64,000 nucleotides of DNA from assembly GCA_016722565.1 (NCBI GenBank), contig JADKIU010000007.1, forward strand, positions 186,001 to 250,000. The letters run 5' to 3'. Under the pieces are notes generated by a model that made no database searches, was not told where the DNA came from, and saw only the letters and a list, made by a program, of their open reading frames with translations. The stretch is from Bacteroidota bacterium. Lineage in GTDB: Bacteria > Bacteroidota > Bacteroidia > 2-12-FULL-35-15. Shown one piece after another: positions 16,704 to 24,038 of this stretch. Positions within the stretch are counted from its first letter, which is position 1, and every line of letters begins with the position of its first letter. The position numbers were made by a program, and so were the translations under genes.

Positions 16704-17741
16704 TTATGCTGCTTTATTTTGTTGTTGACTTTTTAATAATCCCTGTTTTTTTAATGCTTCGTATCTATATCTCCAATCACTCTTTTTTTCTGTTTCACTT
16801 TTACCGGAGATGAATTGCTGCACTTTTTCTTGATGCGGTTTCTCTTCAACAAAATCTATTTCGGAAAATTTTATTTCAGGTGTGTGATGCATTAATTGAT
16901 GCCTAATGCAAATCAGATGCGCTTTTCTTTCCTTTGTTAATTTGAAAGCAAGCATTTTTAAATGTCTCTTTTCTTCTATCGTTTTATTTAGTCCGAGAAA
17001 GAGTTCAATAATTAATTCCTTAAAAGGATAATCTTTTGGAAGCTTGTTAAAAGTTGCACTTGTAACCAATCGCTTAAATGCATCCGTTACGCAAAGCAAG
17101 GTGTGCTGGTCTATCCGGCTATAGTTACTAAGCTTTATTAATCCTTCGGATAAACATCTAAAGCGTGTGTTTACCCAAACAATCAGCTTTGCATCTTCGT
17201 ATTCCCAATAATCAAAAGGCTCTTTTATTTTTACACCTCCGTAATTTTGCTCGTATTTTTTTTCAATTAAATCAATGAGTTTACTGTTGATCCATTTATA
17301 ACGTGGCTCGTTTTCATTTTCATGTTTCTGCTCAACTTTTATAAGATTTTTTATTGGTTCAATTTCCTTTTCAATCTCTCTTACATTATTCGATTCTGCT
17401 ATTTTGGTTTCTTCTTCTTCTTCTTCTTCTTCTTCTGCATCCGCCAGCGGTACAAATTCAAATTCACTTTGTTCATCCTTATCGTATTTTACGGTAAGTT
17501 CTTCATTACCGTATTTTACGGTATCCTTTTCCTTATCGCATTTTACGCTAACTTCATTAGTAGTAACAGGCTTTACGTTAACTATAGGAACTTGCAAACT
17601 TGGTTCTGCTTCCGTTGTTCCTGAAAGCACCAAACCATTTCTTTTAAAGTATGCCATTTGTTTACAGTTATCGCTGCAATATTTTTTGCTCGACCGTATT
17701 GCAGTAAAATGCCCTCCGCAATATAAACAGGTGCTTTCCAT
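16704..17741 (-). CDS. Zinc-finger-like hypothetical protein with poly-Glu and nonapeptide repeats
   Basis: 345 residues. The N-terminus has a compact cysteine knuckle (CLYCGG at 5-10, YCSDNC at ~21-26), probably binding one zinc. It is followed by nine-residue repeats (SVKCDKEKD, TVKYGNEEL, TVKYDKDEQ) and a run of nine Glu codons (nine TTC triplets at 17409-17435 on the plus strand). The C-terminal ~200 residues are helical and unrecognised. It is part of a minus-strand series with the recombinase. The repeats are also DNA palindromes (17479-17551). A DNA-binding role is possible but unproven. Confidence 0.6.
   Translation of the reverse strand: MESTCLYCGGHFTAIRSSKKYCSDNCKQMAYFKRNGLVLSGTTEAEPSLQVPIVNVKPVTTNEVSVKCDKEKDTVKYGNEELTVKYDKDEQSEFEFVPLADAEEEEEEEEETKIAESNNVREIEKEIEPIKNLIKVEQKHENENEPRYKWINSKLIDLIEKKYEQNYGGVKIKEPFDYWEYEDAKLIVWVNTRFRCLSEGLIKLSNYSRIDQHTLLCVTDAFKRLVTSATFNKLPKDYPFKELIIELFLGLNKTIEEKRHLKMLAFKLTKERKAHLICIRHQLMHHTPEIKFSEIDFVEEKPHQEKVQQFISGKSETEKKSDWRYRYEALKKQGLLKSQQQNKAA
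17479..17551. repeat. Three 27-bp-spaced palindromic repeats inside a coding region
   Basis: TTTTACG recurs at 17487, 17514 and 17541. The middle copy is a perfect palindrome TACCGTA-TTT-TACGGTA (17507-17523). The first copy, 17479-17497, matches 19 of 19 bases in reverse complement at 45933-45951 near the right end of the element. Partial copies (TGTATTTTAC) lie at 18516 and 18551. Confidence 0.8.
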
Positions 17742-17762
17742 TCTTTTTAAATTCTAATCGGT

Positions 17763-18047
17763 TTAATATTCGTTTTCATCATCATCTTCATCCAACATCA
17801 AAACTGTATCGCCAAGCAAACCTTTCATGTATTCGCTGTAATCAGTTAATATGCCTTCCATGTTTTCTTTTGCTTCTCTATTCTTAAGAGAGTTTAAATC
17901 AAAATTCACATTTAGCAATACAATGTTTTGTCGCTCCTGAATTCCAATAATTTTATGCTTGATATTGTTACCAAACAGAATGCGTAAAATATCCATAAGC
18001 AAATCTTCTGGTACTTTATATCGTTTTACAATTAATTTATTTTCCAT
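17763..18047 (-). CDS. Hypothetical acidic-tailed protein
   Basis: 94 residues from ATG 18047, ending in an acidic stretch (LDEDDDENEY). No domain, signal or membrane segment is recognised. A start at 18077 is possible but would overlap the upstream coding sequence. 18047 has AAAGAAAT just before it and no overlap. It sits in the minus-strand module between the zinc-finger-like gene and the membrane/coiled-coil gene. Confidence 0.5.
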   Translation of the reverse strand: MENKLIVKRYKVPEDLLMDILRILFGNNIKHKIIGIQERQNIVLLNVNFDLNSLKNREAKENMEGILTDYSEYMKGLLGDTVLMLDEDDDENEY

Positions 18048-18057
18048 TTCTTTAATT

Positions 18058-18378
18058 TTATAAATAAGCGGTTTCATATGTTTTCTTTTTCTCCGGTTGC
18101 GTTATTGGTATAACATCTCTGAGTGCATTCATCCCGATTCCTAAATGGGGATTCTCCGTTTCTGTTTCCGATAACACTTTTATCTTCTTGTATTTCTTCT
18201 TTACTTTTTCAAAATCTTCCTCAAGCTCCGTATAGTCTTCTTTTAGCTTGAGGTTTTCTGCTTTCAATTTTTCTATTTCCTCCTTTTGCCCTTTTAATTT
18301 TATAAAGGCATAGATCAATAAACCGACACCAACCAATAGTGTAATAGGACTTAATACAAGTTTTAAAACAGATCCCAT
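18058..18378 (-). CDS. Membrane-anchored coiled-coil protein
   Basis: 106 residues. One membrane helix at ~7-27 (LVLSPITLLVGVGLLIYAFI) is followed by a heptad-rich coiled coil at ~30-70 (EEIEKLKAENLKLKEDYTEL). The tail is polar. Its start codon overlaps the stop of the 43-residue gene upstream in a TAATG, so translation is probably coupled. Function is unknown. Confidence 0.6.
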   Translation of the reverse strand: MGSVLKLVLSPITLLVGVGLLIYAFIKLKGQKEEIEKLKAENLKLKEDYTELEEDFEKVKKKYKKIKVLSETETENPHLGIGMNALRDVIPITQPEKKKTYETAYL

Positions 18379-18509
18379 TAATTTATTATCTCCAGCAATG
18401 GTATCTGCTCTTTCCCAAACACCTTTTTCGGCATCTGTTCCTGATAAAGTTTTTCGGTCTTGTTTCCGTTTTGTTTTTGTTCTGTTTTTTCTTCTTTCGT
18501 TTCTTTCAT
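18378..18509 (-). CDS. Short 43-residue hypothetical protein, first gene of the module
   Basis: The frame runs from ATG at 18509 to TAA at 18378-18380. The TAA overlaps the ATG of the coiled-coil gene (TAATG). The protein is Lys/Glu/Gln-rich (MKETKEEKTEQKQNGNK...), then VFGKEQIPLLEIIN, with no domain. Coding status rests on the stop-start overlap with the next gene. It could instead be leader sequence. Confidence 0.4.
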   Translation of the reverse strand: MKETKEEKTEQKQNGNKTEKLYQEQMPKKVFGKEQIPLLEIIN

Positions 18510-18911
18510 GGCTATTGTATTTTACGTTTAAAAATTCAAAGGTCGTATACTGTATTTTACTGTTTGCCGATTCCCGAACGCATTGAACCTTATTGGTTCT
18601 TATTGAACGGTATTGCGTTTATCGTTTACAAAAACAAAGGTGCAACAAGTGTATTTTTACGCTTTCCGCATTTTGACGTTCATTGCAATCTTTTTCGTTT
18701 GTTTTATAATCTTTTCTAAAGTTTTTCGATTTTAGTGTAAAGTAACGGCAGGGGTTTAACTCGCTTTACCGATTTGGGCGGAAACTGCCGAGAAGTGCGC
18801 TCAAATGCTCTATAAAGATGTTTAGGTGCAAATTGAAAGGGGGGACTCCTCCTTTGCAAACTATAGTTATTTAGAAAATAATTAAGAATTACTTGTAAAT
18901 TAGCAACGCAA
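18510..18911. other. Intergenic region upstream of the recombinase module
   Basis: 402 bases without a supported gene. It must hold the promoter of the minus-strand module. Two partial copies of the element motif (TGTATTTTACGTT at 18516, TGTATTTTACTGT at 18551) occur here. A small palindrome GAACC-TTATT-GGTTC lies at 18585-18599. Nothing else is recognised. Confidence 0.5.
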
Positions 18912-19326
18912 TTGTCTCAAACTCATAACATACTCAACCCTAATAACTGGATCAAAACATACTCCGATGAGTTATATGGCTATGCTATGGGCTTTAAAAA
19001 TGAGAGTAATTTCACAACATGGACATATCCCATCGCTACTAATTACCTCTTAAACTTGATAGATAAGCAAAAGCGTCAGCAAATAAATTTTGAGATGTTT
19101 GCTGTAGACTTATCTCAGGGCTTAAATCATAATTTATTTGGTAAACGATGCAGAGAAAAAATTATTGGTGGAGGAAGTCAAAATCGGATGTTCCACTGGC
19201 ATGTTACAATGCCTAGATGCTGAAAGTAGAATCACCTATATTTTAGGAGAGATTTTAGAATTAGATTCGATTGAAGATGCCTATATTCAAGATGTATCTA
19301 TGTTTTTATTGGTTTATAGTAGTTAG
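18912..19326 (+). pseudogene. Sigma-70 family RNA polymerase sigma factor, frameshifted remnant
   Basis: The first frame (TTG start at 18912) has ELYGYAMGF and LLNLIDKQKRQQINFEMF. It then loses frame near 19135. The +1 frame continues with LVNDAEKKLLVEEVKIGCSTGMLQCLDAESRITYILGE, the typical middle of a sigma-70-like protein of the (LVNDAEK...GCTTGMLLCLDREQR) class. The gene stops at 19326, too short for region 4. It is therefore frameshifted and truncated and belongs to the decayed zone of the element. Confidence 0.7.
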
Positions 19327-19637
19327 ACACAAAAAAAGAAAAGCTGTTACAACTCGGATTAACTTATTAAAGCGCATACAATTAAATTCCTTGATTATCA
19401 ATACTTTAATATTTGTACAGGGCTAGATTTTGTAACCTCTATTCCGAGTAAAGTAGCTTTTAAGAATAACTGTATAACGGTAGTAGATGTATTTGTTTGT
19501 TACAGGTTACACTAAAATCCAGAAAAGAAGAGAGATGTTGAAAACTTTTATTTTATATAGTCAGGAATCCTAACTATATTTGCCATGTAATTGCAATTAC
19601 ATAGTTTAAGTATTATTAATATCTAAAAATTAAAGAA
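19327..19637. other. Intergenic region with promoter of the thioredoxin-like pair
   Basis: 311 bases. A start-less open stretch of about 47 codons (around 19369-19514) is not recognised and may be another remnant. The last 80 bases hold the palindromic operator and promoter described at 19557-19582. Confidence 0.45.
19557..19582 (+). promoter_or_regulatory. Promoter with 21-bp palindromic operator, copy 1
   Basis: ATAGTCAGGA-A-TCCTAACTAT (19557-19577) is a palindrome with one mismatch in ten pairs. It overlaps the -7 element TATATTTG (19575-19582). A nearly identical palindrome overlaps a promoter at 21279-21300, so one repressor probably controls both. Confidence 0.6.
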
Positions 19638-19871
19638 ATGAGCAAATCAATTTTCTATCACGCAGGTTGTTCTGTATGCGTTAGCGCGGAGCACGACATC
19701 ATTAATCTACTTGGTGCAAATAATGTAGATGTTGTACACTTCGGTACAGATAAATCAAGAATTGCAGAAGCTGAAAGGGCAGGTGTAAAATCTGTTCCTG
19801 CATTAGTAACTCCAAATGGTAATGTACTACACATTAATTTTGGAGCATCAATGGCAGATGTAAAAGGTTAA
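19638..19871 (+). CDS. Small thioredoxin/glutaredoxin-fold protein (CSVC)
   Basis: 77 residues, near-minimal thioredoxin fold. The redox motif C11-x2-C14 follows the first strand (IFYHAGCSVC), and the cis-proline loop is VPALV at ~54. No signal peptide, so it is cytosolic. It is probably a thiol-disulfide or metal-handling oxidoreductase. A paralogue follows after a terminator, pointing to a local duplication. It is first in line behind the palindromic operator. Confidence 0.75.
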   Translation: MSKSIFYHAGCSVCVSAEHDIINLLGANNVDVVHFGTDKSRIAEAERAGVKSVPALVTPNGNVLHINFGASMADVKG

Positions 19872-19876
19872 AAATA

Positions 19877-19905
19877 ATGCCCTGCTATTACTAGCAGGGC
19901 ATTTA
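19877..19905 (+). terminator. Terminator or attenuator between the two thioredoxin-like genes
   Basis: ATGCCCTGCT / AGCAGGGCAT, 10-bp stem with a six-base loop, then TTTAAG. The short T run suggests partial read-through to the second gene. Confidence 0.65.
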
Positions 19906-19918
19906 AGTTTATCGATCT

Positions 19919-20158
19919 ATGAAAAATTTAATGTTTTATCACGATGGATGTGACATTTGCGCAGGTGTTGGGCAAGTAATTGTAAATCTAATCGGACTTG
20001 CCAAATTGGATATCATTCATGTTGGGGTTAATCCTTCACGAATGGAAGAAGCTAAAAAAATCGGAATAAAGGCCTTTCCTGCCTTAGTAACTAGCAATGG
20101 AAATGTACTACATTTTAATGTTGAAGAGCATGAAGGAAGTACATCTTGCTTGTTTTAA
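19919..20158 (+). CDS. Small thioredoxin/glutaredoxin-fold protein (CDIC), paralogue
   Basis: 79 residues, clearly related to the preceding gene: FYHDGCDICAG at the N-terminus (active pair C-x2-C), FPALVTSNGNVLHF at the cis-proline region. It has an extra C-terminal Cys (SCLF). Cytosolic. The pair arose by tandem duplication and differs in the residues between the active cysteines, which normally tunes redox potential. Confidence 0.75.
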   Translation: MKNLMFYHDGCDICAGVGQVIVNLIGLAKLDIIHVGVNPSRMEEAKKIGIKAFPALVTSNGNVLHFNVEEHEGSTSCLF

Positions 20159-20184
20159 AAATTATAAACTTTAATTAAAAAAAA

Positions 20185-20915
20185 ATGAAAAAACTATTTT
20201 ATACAATGTCGCTAGCGACACTATTTATTGCGTCAAAAGCATTTGCATGCGATAAGTGTCAAAAATTTAAAAACGATAATTTCGTTATTGTATCTACAAG
20301 TGCCAGCTACAATGCTAATTTAAAACAAGTGGTAATGTCGATACAAGTAAAAGGACAAGCAGGAATAACTATGCCTGATTCAATTGGAAAATTAGATGGT
20401 GCAGGGGTATTGGGGTATGTTTTTCCAACAACATTAAAACCAGAAGATGTAGGATTTAATCAAACGGAAGGTATTGTAGCTTTAGCGCTTACCTCACATC
20501 CTGATTTTGATGATTCTCCGTTATGGGATGAAAACAATAATGGTACTTTTTCTGATGATGGCCGTGTTTGGCATCCACACTGGGTCATACTGGTGAAAGA
20601 TGAGAGGGTAAAAGGTGGGCTTGCTGTAAAAGAATTTAAAAAAGAAGATAAAACAGTAAAGTTACCTCCAACAGCTCCAAATATGCCAATGTATATGGAT
20701 AGTCCGGCTTTCAGGTGGTAACAAAAGGAAATACAATTCAGGTTGTCATTCCATCATACAGAATTAACAACAAAAAAGATTTTAAATTTGATGCAGTTAC
20801 CTGCTACATGGCTGTTAACACTTCCGATATGATGATGCCTATGCTAGGTGTAATGGATGTGTATAGCGTTGCATCAGGTAAGTTAACTTTACCATATACA
20901 ATAAAAGTAAAATAA
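20185..20915 (+). pseudogene. Periplasmic hypothetical protein, split by a one-base frameshift
   Basis: The first part (20185-20721) has a signal peptide ending SKAFA, then CDKCQK, and a beta-rich body with DDGRVWHPHWVILVKD near residue 130. It reads to SPAFRW and stops. A second frame starting before 20715 continues VVTKGNTIQVVIPSYRINNKKDFKFD to 20915. Restoring one G in CCGGCTTT (about 20702-20709) joins them (SPGFQVVTKGN). It is either a recent frameshift mutation or a sequencing error. Function is unknown. Confidence 0.7.
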
Positions 20916-20978
20916 TAATAACCAAAGTCCGTCACGTATATACGATTTTAATGCGTGTAGGCTTACAACTTAGATTCC

Positions 20979-21257
20979 ATGGAAATATCCTTATACAATA
21001 CCATATTTAAAAAAGAAGATGGTAATCTCTTAAAATTTGACATCATTGTCCCATCCGAATTCAAGGATATTGATAGAATTTATCAATTTGGAAATGAGTT
21101 TTTAAAAAAAGAAGGGGTATTGGCAAAAAAATTGATTAGCGCAGAGGAATGTGATTTTTGTCATATGGAAATAGCTAATGAAAAGATTACAGAAGAAATT
21201 CGGGAAAAGGGTTATTCAATTTTTAAGCATTGGGGATTCGAAACTTTAGCAAAATAA
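20979..21257 (+). CDS. DUF2024 family protein
   Basis: 92 residues with the DUF2024 pattern: LYNTIFKKEDGNLLKFDIIVPSE at the start, then KKLISAEECDFCHME with the conserved CxxCH-like end (C-x2-C-H). No heme protein is implied, as there is no signal peptide. Function is unknown. A second DUF2024 gene with a signal peptide follows, so the family is duplicated here in a cytosolic and an exported form. Confidence 0.75.
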   Translation: MEISLYNTIFKKEDGNLLKFDIIVPSEFKDIDRIYQFGNEFLKKEGVLAKKLISAEECDFCHMEIANEKITEEIREKGYSIFKHWGFETLAK

Positions 21258-21278
21258 GTCCAATAATTTTTGTCTTGT

Positions 21279-21300
21279 AAAGTTAGGATTCCTACCTTTG
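21279..21300 (+). promoter_or_regulatory. Promoter with 21-bp palindromic operator, copy 2
   Basis: AAAGTTAGGA-T-TCCTACCTTT (21279-21299), one mismatch in ten pairs, overlaps the -7 element TACCTTTG (21293-21300). The core AGTYAGGA-N-TCCTA is shared with copy 1 at 19557. Transcription would begin near 21307, past the TTG at 21298. This rules that codon out as start of the next gene. Confidence 0.6.
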
Positions 21301-21333
21301 CAAGACATTACTTCAAATAAAAAAAATAGTAAA

Positions 21334-21672
21334 GTGAGGATTTTAAATTTATTAATTATAATGCTGTTTTCTTTTTCCGCAAATGCACAAAACTATAAAA
21401 CAAAAACAATGAAAGTAGCAGTTTGGGACACCTATGTAACAAAAAAAGATGGTAGTGTAATGCACTTCGATATTATCGCACCTGAAACCGTAAAAGACAC
21501 AAGTATCATATACTGTTATGGTAAAGAGTATTTAAAGTATAAAGGGCAAGAAGGGCAACCATTAACTTCAAAAGAATGCAAGTATTGCCATATTGAAACA
21601 GTACGACTCCAATGGGAAGCTGAAATAAACCAAAAAGGGTATTTCATTATTGAAATGGAGAATTGCAAATGA
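21334..21672 (+). CDS. Exported DUF2024 family protein
   Basis: 112 residues from a GTG at 21334, chosen because it opens a clean signal peptide (MRILNLLIIMLFSFSANAQ) and lies after the promoter. The mature part is a full DUF2024 domain: VAVWDTYVTKKDGSVMHFDIIAPE, then LTSKECKYCHIE. It is a paralogue of the preceding cytosolic protein. Its stop overlaps the first codon of a decayed AIG2-like gene. Confidence 0.75.
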   Translation: MRILNLLIIMLFSFSANAQNYKTKTMKVAVWDTYVTKKDGSVMHFDIIAPETVKDTSIIYCYGKEYLKYKGQEGQPLTSKECKYCHIETVRLQWEAEINQKGYFIIEMENCK

Positions 21673-22025
21673 AAGAACGAATTCATTTACTATTTTCCTA
21701 CGGCACTTTAAAGTTAGAAAAAGTTCAACTTGAAAATTATGGCCGAATTTTAACTGGAACGCCCGATAGACTTAACGGCTATAAAATTTAAAACTTGCAA
21801 ATAACCAATTCGACAGTTTTAAGTAAAATGTCAACTTGAATTTGACCCAACTGCAGTAAAAAAACAAATACAAATGCTTTTATTGAAGGAATGATACTTG
21901 AGATTATAGACACGGAGCTTGCAGAAACAGATAAATACGAAGTAAGTGATTATCAAAGAATTCTTGAAACATTTGAGTCGAGGAAAAAGGCTTGGATTTA
22001 TATTGCTAAAAATTTGACGATATGA
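21669..22025 (+). pseudogene. AIG2/gamma-glutamylcyclotransferase-like pseudogene
   Basis: Starts MKERIHLLFSYGTLKLEKVQLENYG, the family's N-terminal YGTL motif. A TAA then interrupts, though NLQITNSTVLSK continues in frame. After a second disruption, in another frame, FIEGMILEIIDTELAETDKYEVSDYQ and KKAWIYIAK complete the family C-terminus. At least one nonsense and one frameshift change are present. It lies between the exported DUF2024 gene (ATGA overlap) and the MarR gene. Confidence 0.75.
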
Positions 22026-22627
22026 AATATTCATCATTCAACTTAAACGAGCAAAACGAACAAATTGAAAGCCGAATTGTCGTAGCTTTGGAACGAATTT
22101 CGGAAGCGTTCAGAGTATTATTATGGAATGAAAGTAAAGAAAACTCATTAAGTCCTATTCAAATTCAAATTTTAATTTTCATTTACTTTCATTCGTTGGA
22201 AAAATGCAAAGTGGGTTATTTGGCTGATGAGTTCAATATGACCAAAGCCACTATTAGCGATAGTGTAAAAATTTTACTTTCAAAAGAATTAGTAACCAAG
22301 GAAACTGATCCCAATGACACAAGGAGTTTTTCGATATCACTCACAAATGAAGGAAAAAAAATTGCTAAGAAAGCATCTTTATTTGCTTCATCAATAGAAC
22401 AACCTATTGAAAAGCTGACGCATGAACAAAAAAAAATAATGCTCAGTGGCTTGCTGAAATTGATTTATGACTTGAACAAATCAGGCGTCATTACTATTCA
22501 AAGAATGTGTTTTACTTGTTCCAATTATCAACTAGAAAAAGATATTCACTACTGCAAACTTTTAAAGAGTCAACTTGCGGAAAGCGAATTAAGAATAGAT
22601 TGCCCCGAACACGAATTACAGCTATGA
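22022..22627 (+). CDS. MarR family transcriptional regulator with C-terminal cysteine cluster
   Basis: 201 residues. The winged-helix domain spans ~25-145 (LADEFNMTKATISDSVKIL recognition helix, then the DPNDTRSFSISLT wing). Beyond it are four cysteines, C163-x2-C166-x11-C178-x15-C194 (RMCFTCSNY, HYCKLL, DCPEHE), suited to an Fe-S cluster or zinc. It may sense metal, redox or NO and bind the 21-bp palindromes at 19557 and 21279. That link is inferred from proximity and from the palindromic sites MarR dimers prefer. Confidence 0.85.
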   Translation: MKYSSFNLNEQNEQIESRIVVALERISEAFRVLLWNESKENSLSPIQIQILIFIYFHSLEKCKVGYLADEFNMTKATISDSVKILLSKELVTKETDPNDTRSFSISLTNEGKKIAKKASLFASSIEQPIEKLTHEQKKIMLSGLLKLIYDLNKSGVITIQRMCFTCSNYQLEKDIHYCKLLKSQLAESELRIDCPEHELQL

Positions 22628-22898
22628 ATTTATTAATTGAAAATTTAGACAAGATAAAAAGCAGAATTAATATGCAGCAAAGTTATCAAGTCGTAATCCT
22701 AATGAAATCAAACTTCTGTTAGCAACAAAAAACGTTTCAACTCAAAACATAATTACAGCAATTGAAGCTGGTGAAATCTTAATTGGAGAAAACAAAATCC
22801 AAGATGAATGGAAAGGAAAACCAATTGCAATTTCAAATCTTTCAGCCAGTGGTTTTAGAGGTACGCAAAAGCTAAGAAAATATTCATTTTTAATGTAA
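22624..22898 (+). pseudogene. YggS-like (PLP homeostasis protein) N-terminal remnant
   Basis: Starts MNLLIENLDKIKSRI in one frame. After a shift near 22675 it continues SSRNPNEIKLLLATKNVSTQNIITAIEAGEILIGENK, the recognisable YggS strand-1 and GEN motif. It then runs into unrelated sequence (KPIAISNLSASGFRG) and stops. Most of the barrel is missing, so this is a fragment. Confidence 0.6.
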
Positions 22899-23233
22899 AT
22901 TATATAGTTGAAGGAGCTGAAGGAATTGCTTCTTTTTCTTCTTCAGGATCAAAAACTTACGCTATATCCTCACATAAATTGTTGTATACAGAATTTATGG
23001 TAGATGCGTCTATTTTTTGGAAAGGAAAAGAAATTGATAATATGAATGTGTTTATATGTTTTGATTTAAACACAGGAAAAATTACAGGAAAATTAAGTGA
23101 TTTAAACATTTTTCAAATTGGGATGCAAATCCACAATCATTTTTAATGTTAAAATATTCTGTAACCTTTCCGGTTGTCAACTACTCTAATGTAGTATAAG
23201 TCAAAATTAATTTCATCTCTAAACCAAATTAAA
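22899..23233. other. Decayed coding sequence and promoter region
   Basis: A start-less frame to a TAA at 23146 (YIVEGAEGIASFSSSG, then FICFDLNTGKITGKLSDLN) appears to be the other half of the gene fragment fused to the YggS remnant. It is not recognised. The last 75 bases hold the putative ECF promoter at 23160-23190. Confidence 0.4.
23160..23190 (+). promoter_or_regulatory. Putative ECF sigma promoter, copy 1
   Basis: TGTAACCTTT, then seven bases, then TCAACTACTCTAAT. The same two blocks with identical 17-base spacing recur at 23628-23658. An AAC-containing -35 and a distinct -10 are typical of ECF promoters. An ECF sigma gene lies downstream. Confidence 0.55.
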
Positions 23234-23617
23234 ATGGAAAGTATCAATTTAAATCAGTCAATCAAACCTACATTAAATCTTCTAAAACTAACATTTGGCA
23301 TAGTTCCTATTGTTGCCGGGTTAGATAAATTCACTAATCTACTTACCAATTGGGAACAATACGTTCATCCCGGTATTGCAAGTATGTTACCTATTTCAGC
23401 ATCTGCATTTATGATGATCGTTGGAGTTATTGAAATTGTAGCCGGAATAATAGTATTAAAGAAAACAGAGATAGGTGGTTACATTGTTGCGGCATGGTTA
23501 ACATTAATAGCACTTACTCTTTTGGCAAGTTTTAAATTTGTGGATGTGGCAGTTCGTGATCTGGTTATGGCAATTGCCGCTTTCTCAATGGCTCGCATAG
23601 CCAAATTTGTTAAATAA
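23234..23617 (+). CDS. DoxX-like small membrane protein
   Basis: 127 residues with four membrane helices (~15-32, 50-75, 80-100, 105-123). GIVPIVAGLDKFTNLLTNW and MIVGVIEIVAGIIVL are DoxX/DoxD-like. Relatives take part in quinone or thiol redox reactions in the inner membrane. It has its own copy of the ECF-type promoter and precedes the cytochrome and sigma factor genes. Confidence 0.7.
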   Translation: MESINLNQSIKPTLNLLKLTFGIVPIVAGLDKFTNLLTNWEQYVHPGIASMLPISASAFMMIVGVIEIVAGIIVLKKTEIGGYIVAAWLTLIALTLLASFKFVDVAVRDLVMAIAAFSMARIAKFVK

Positions 23618-23627
23618 ACTCCTTACT

Positions 23628-23658
23628 TGTAACCTTTATTAGTATCAACCACTCTAAT
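23628..23658 (+). promoter_or_regulatory. Putative ECF sigma promoter, copy 2
   Basis: TGTAACCTTT, seven bases, TCAACCACTCTAAT, spaced exactly as copy 1 at 23160. It drives the cytochrome gene, with the sigma gene 16 bases behind. This is the arrangement expected for an autoregulated ECF sigma factor. Confidence 0.55.
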
Positions 23659-23677
23659 AATTCATAAACCTATATAA

Positions 23678-24022
23678 ATGAAAAAAATAATTGTTATCGC
23701 CACACTATTAATATCAATAACCGTAGCTTGTAAGTCAAAAAAAGCTACAACTTCAACTGCAAAAGCAGATTCTAATATGGATGCACAACTAACAGCCGTA
23801 AATGCCCGGTTTCCAAATACTACAATGGAAGAATTGAAAAAAGGACATTCCATTTATACTGGAGCGTGCACCAAATGTCATGGCGCAAAGGATGTAACAG
23901 TCTATACAGAACCAAGATTGTTGGAAATAGTAGATGTAATGGCTAAAAAAGCGGAAATTACAGCAGAAGAAAAACAAGCGTTAATAAAATTTGCTGTTGG
24001 AGTAAGAGCCACGTCAAAATAA
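23678..24022 (+). CDS. c-type cytochrome lipoprotein
   Basis: 114 residues. Lipoprotein signal with lipobox SITVAC at ~14-19, then a Lys/Ser/Thr/Ala linker. The single heme site is CTKCH near residue 64. A methionine at ~89 (VDVMAKK) could be the distal ligand. It would be anchored in the periplasm and carry electrons. It is directly upstream of the ECF sigma gene under a shared promoter. Confidence 0.85.
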   Translation: MKKIIVIATLLISITVACKSKKATTSTAKADSNMDAQLTAVNARFPNTTMEELKKGHSIYTGACTKCHGAKDVTVYTEPRLLEIVDVMAKKAEITAEEKQALIKFAVGVRATSK

Positions 24023-24038
24023 TATTCAACTTTATAGT

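Noticed and set aside
17409..17435. TTC repeat as a CRISPR-like or structural array
   Set aside because: It is a triplet microsatellite encoding Glu residues. No spaced repeats exist. No CRISPR array or cas gene was seen in the window.
21831..22037. Minus-strand 68-residue frame
   Set aside because: It is antisense to the AIG2-like pseudogene and has no recognisable features.
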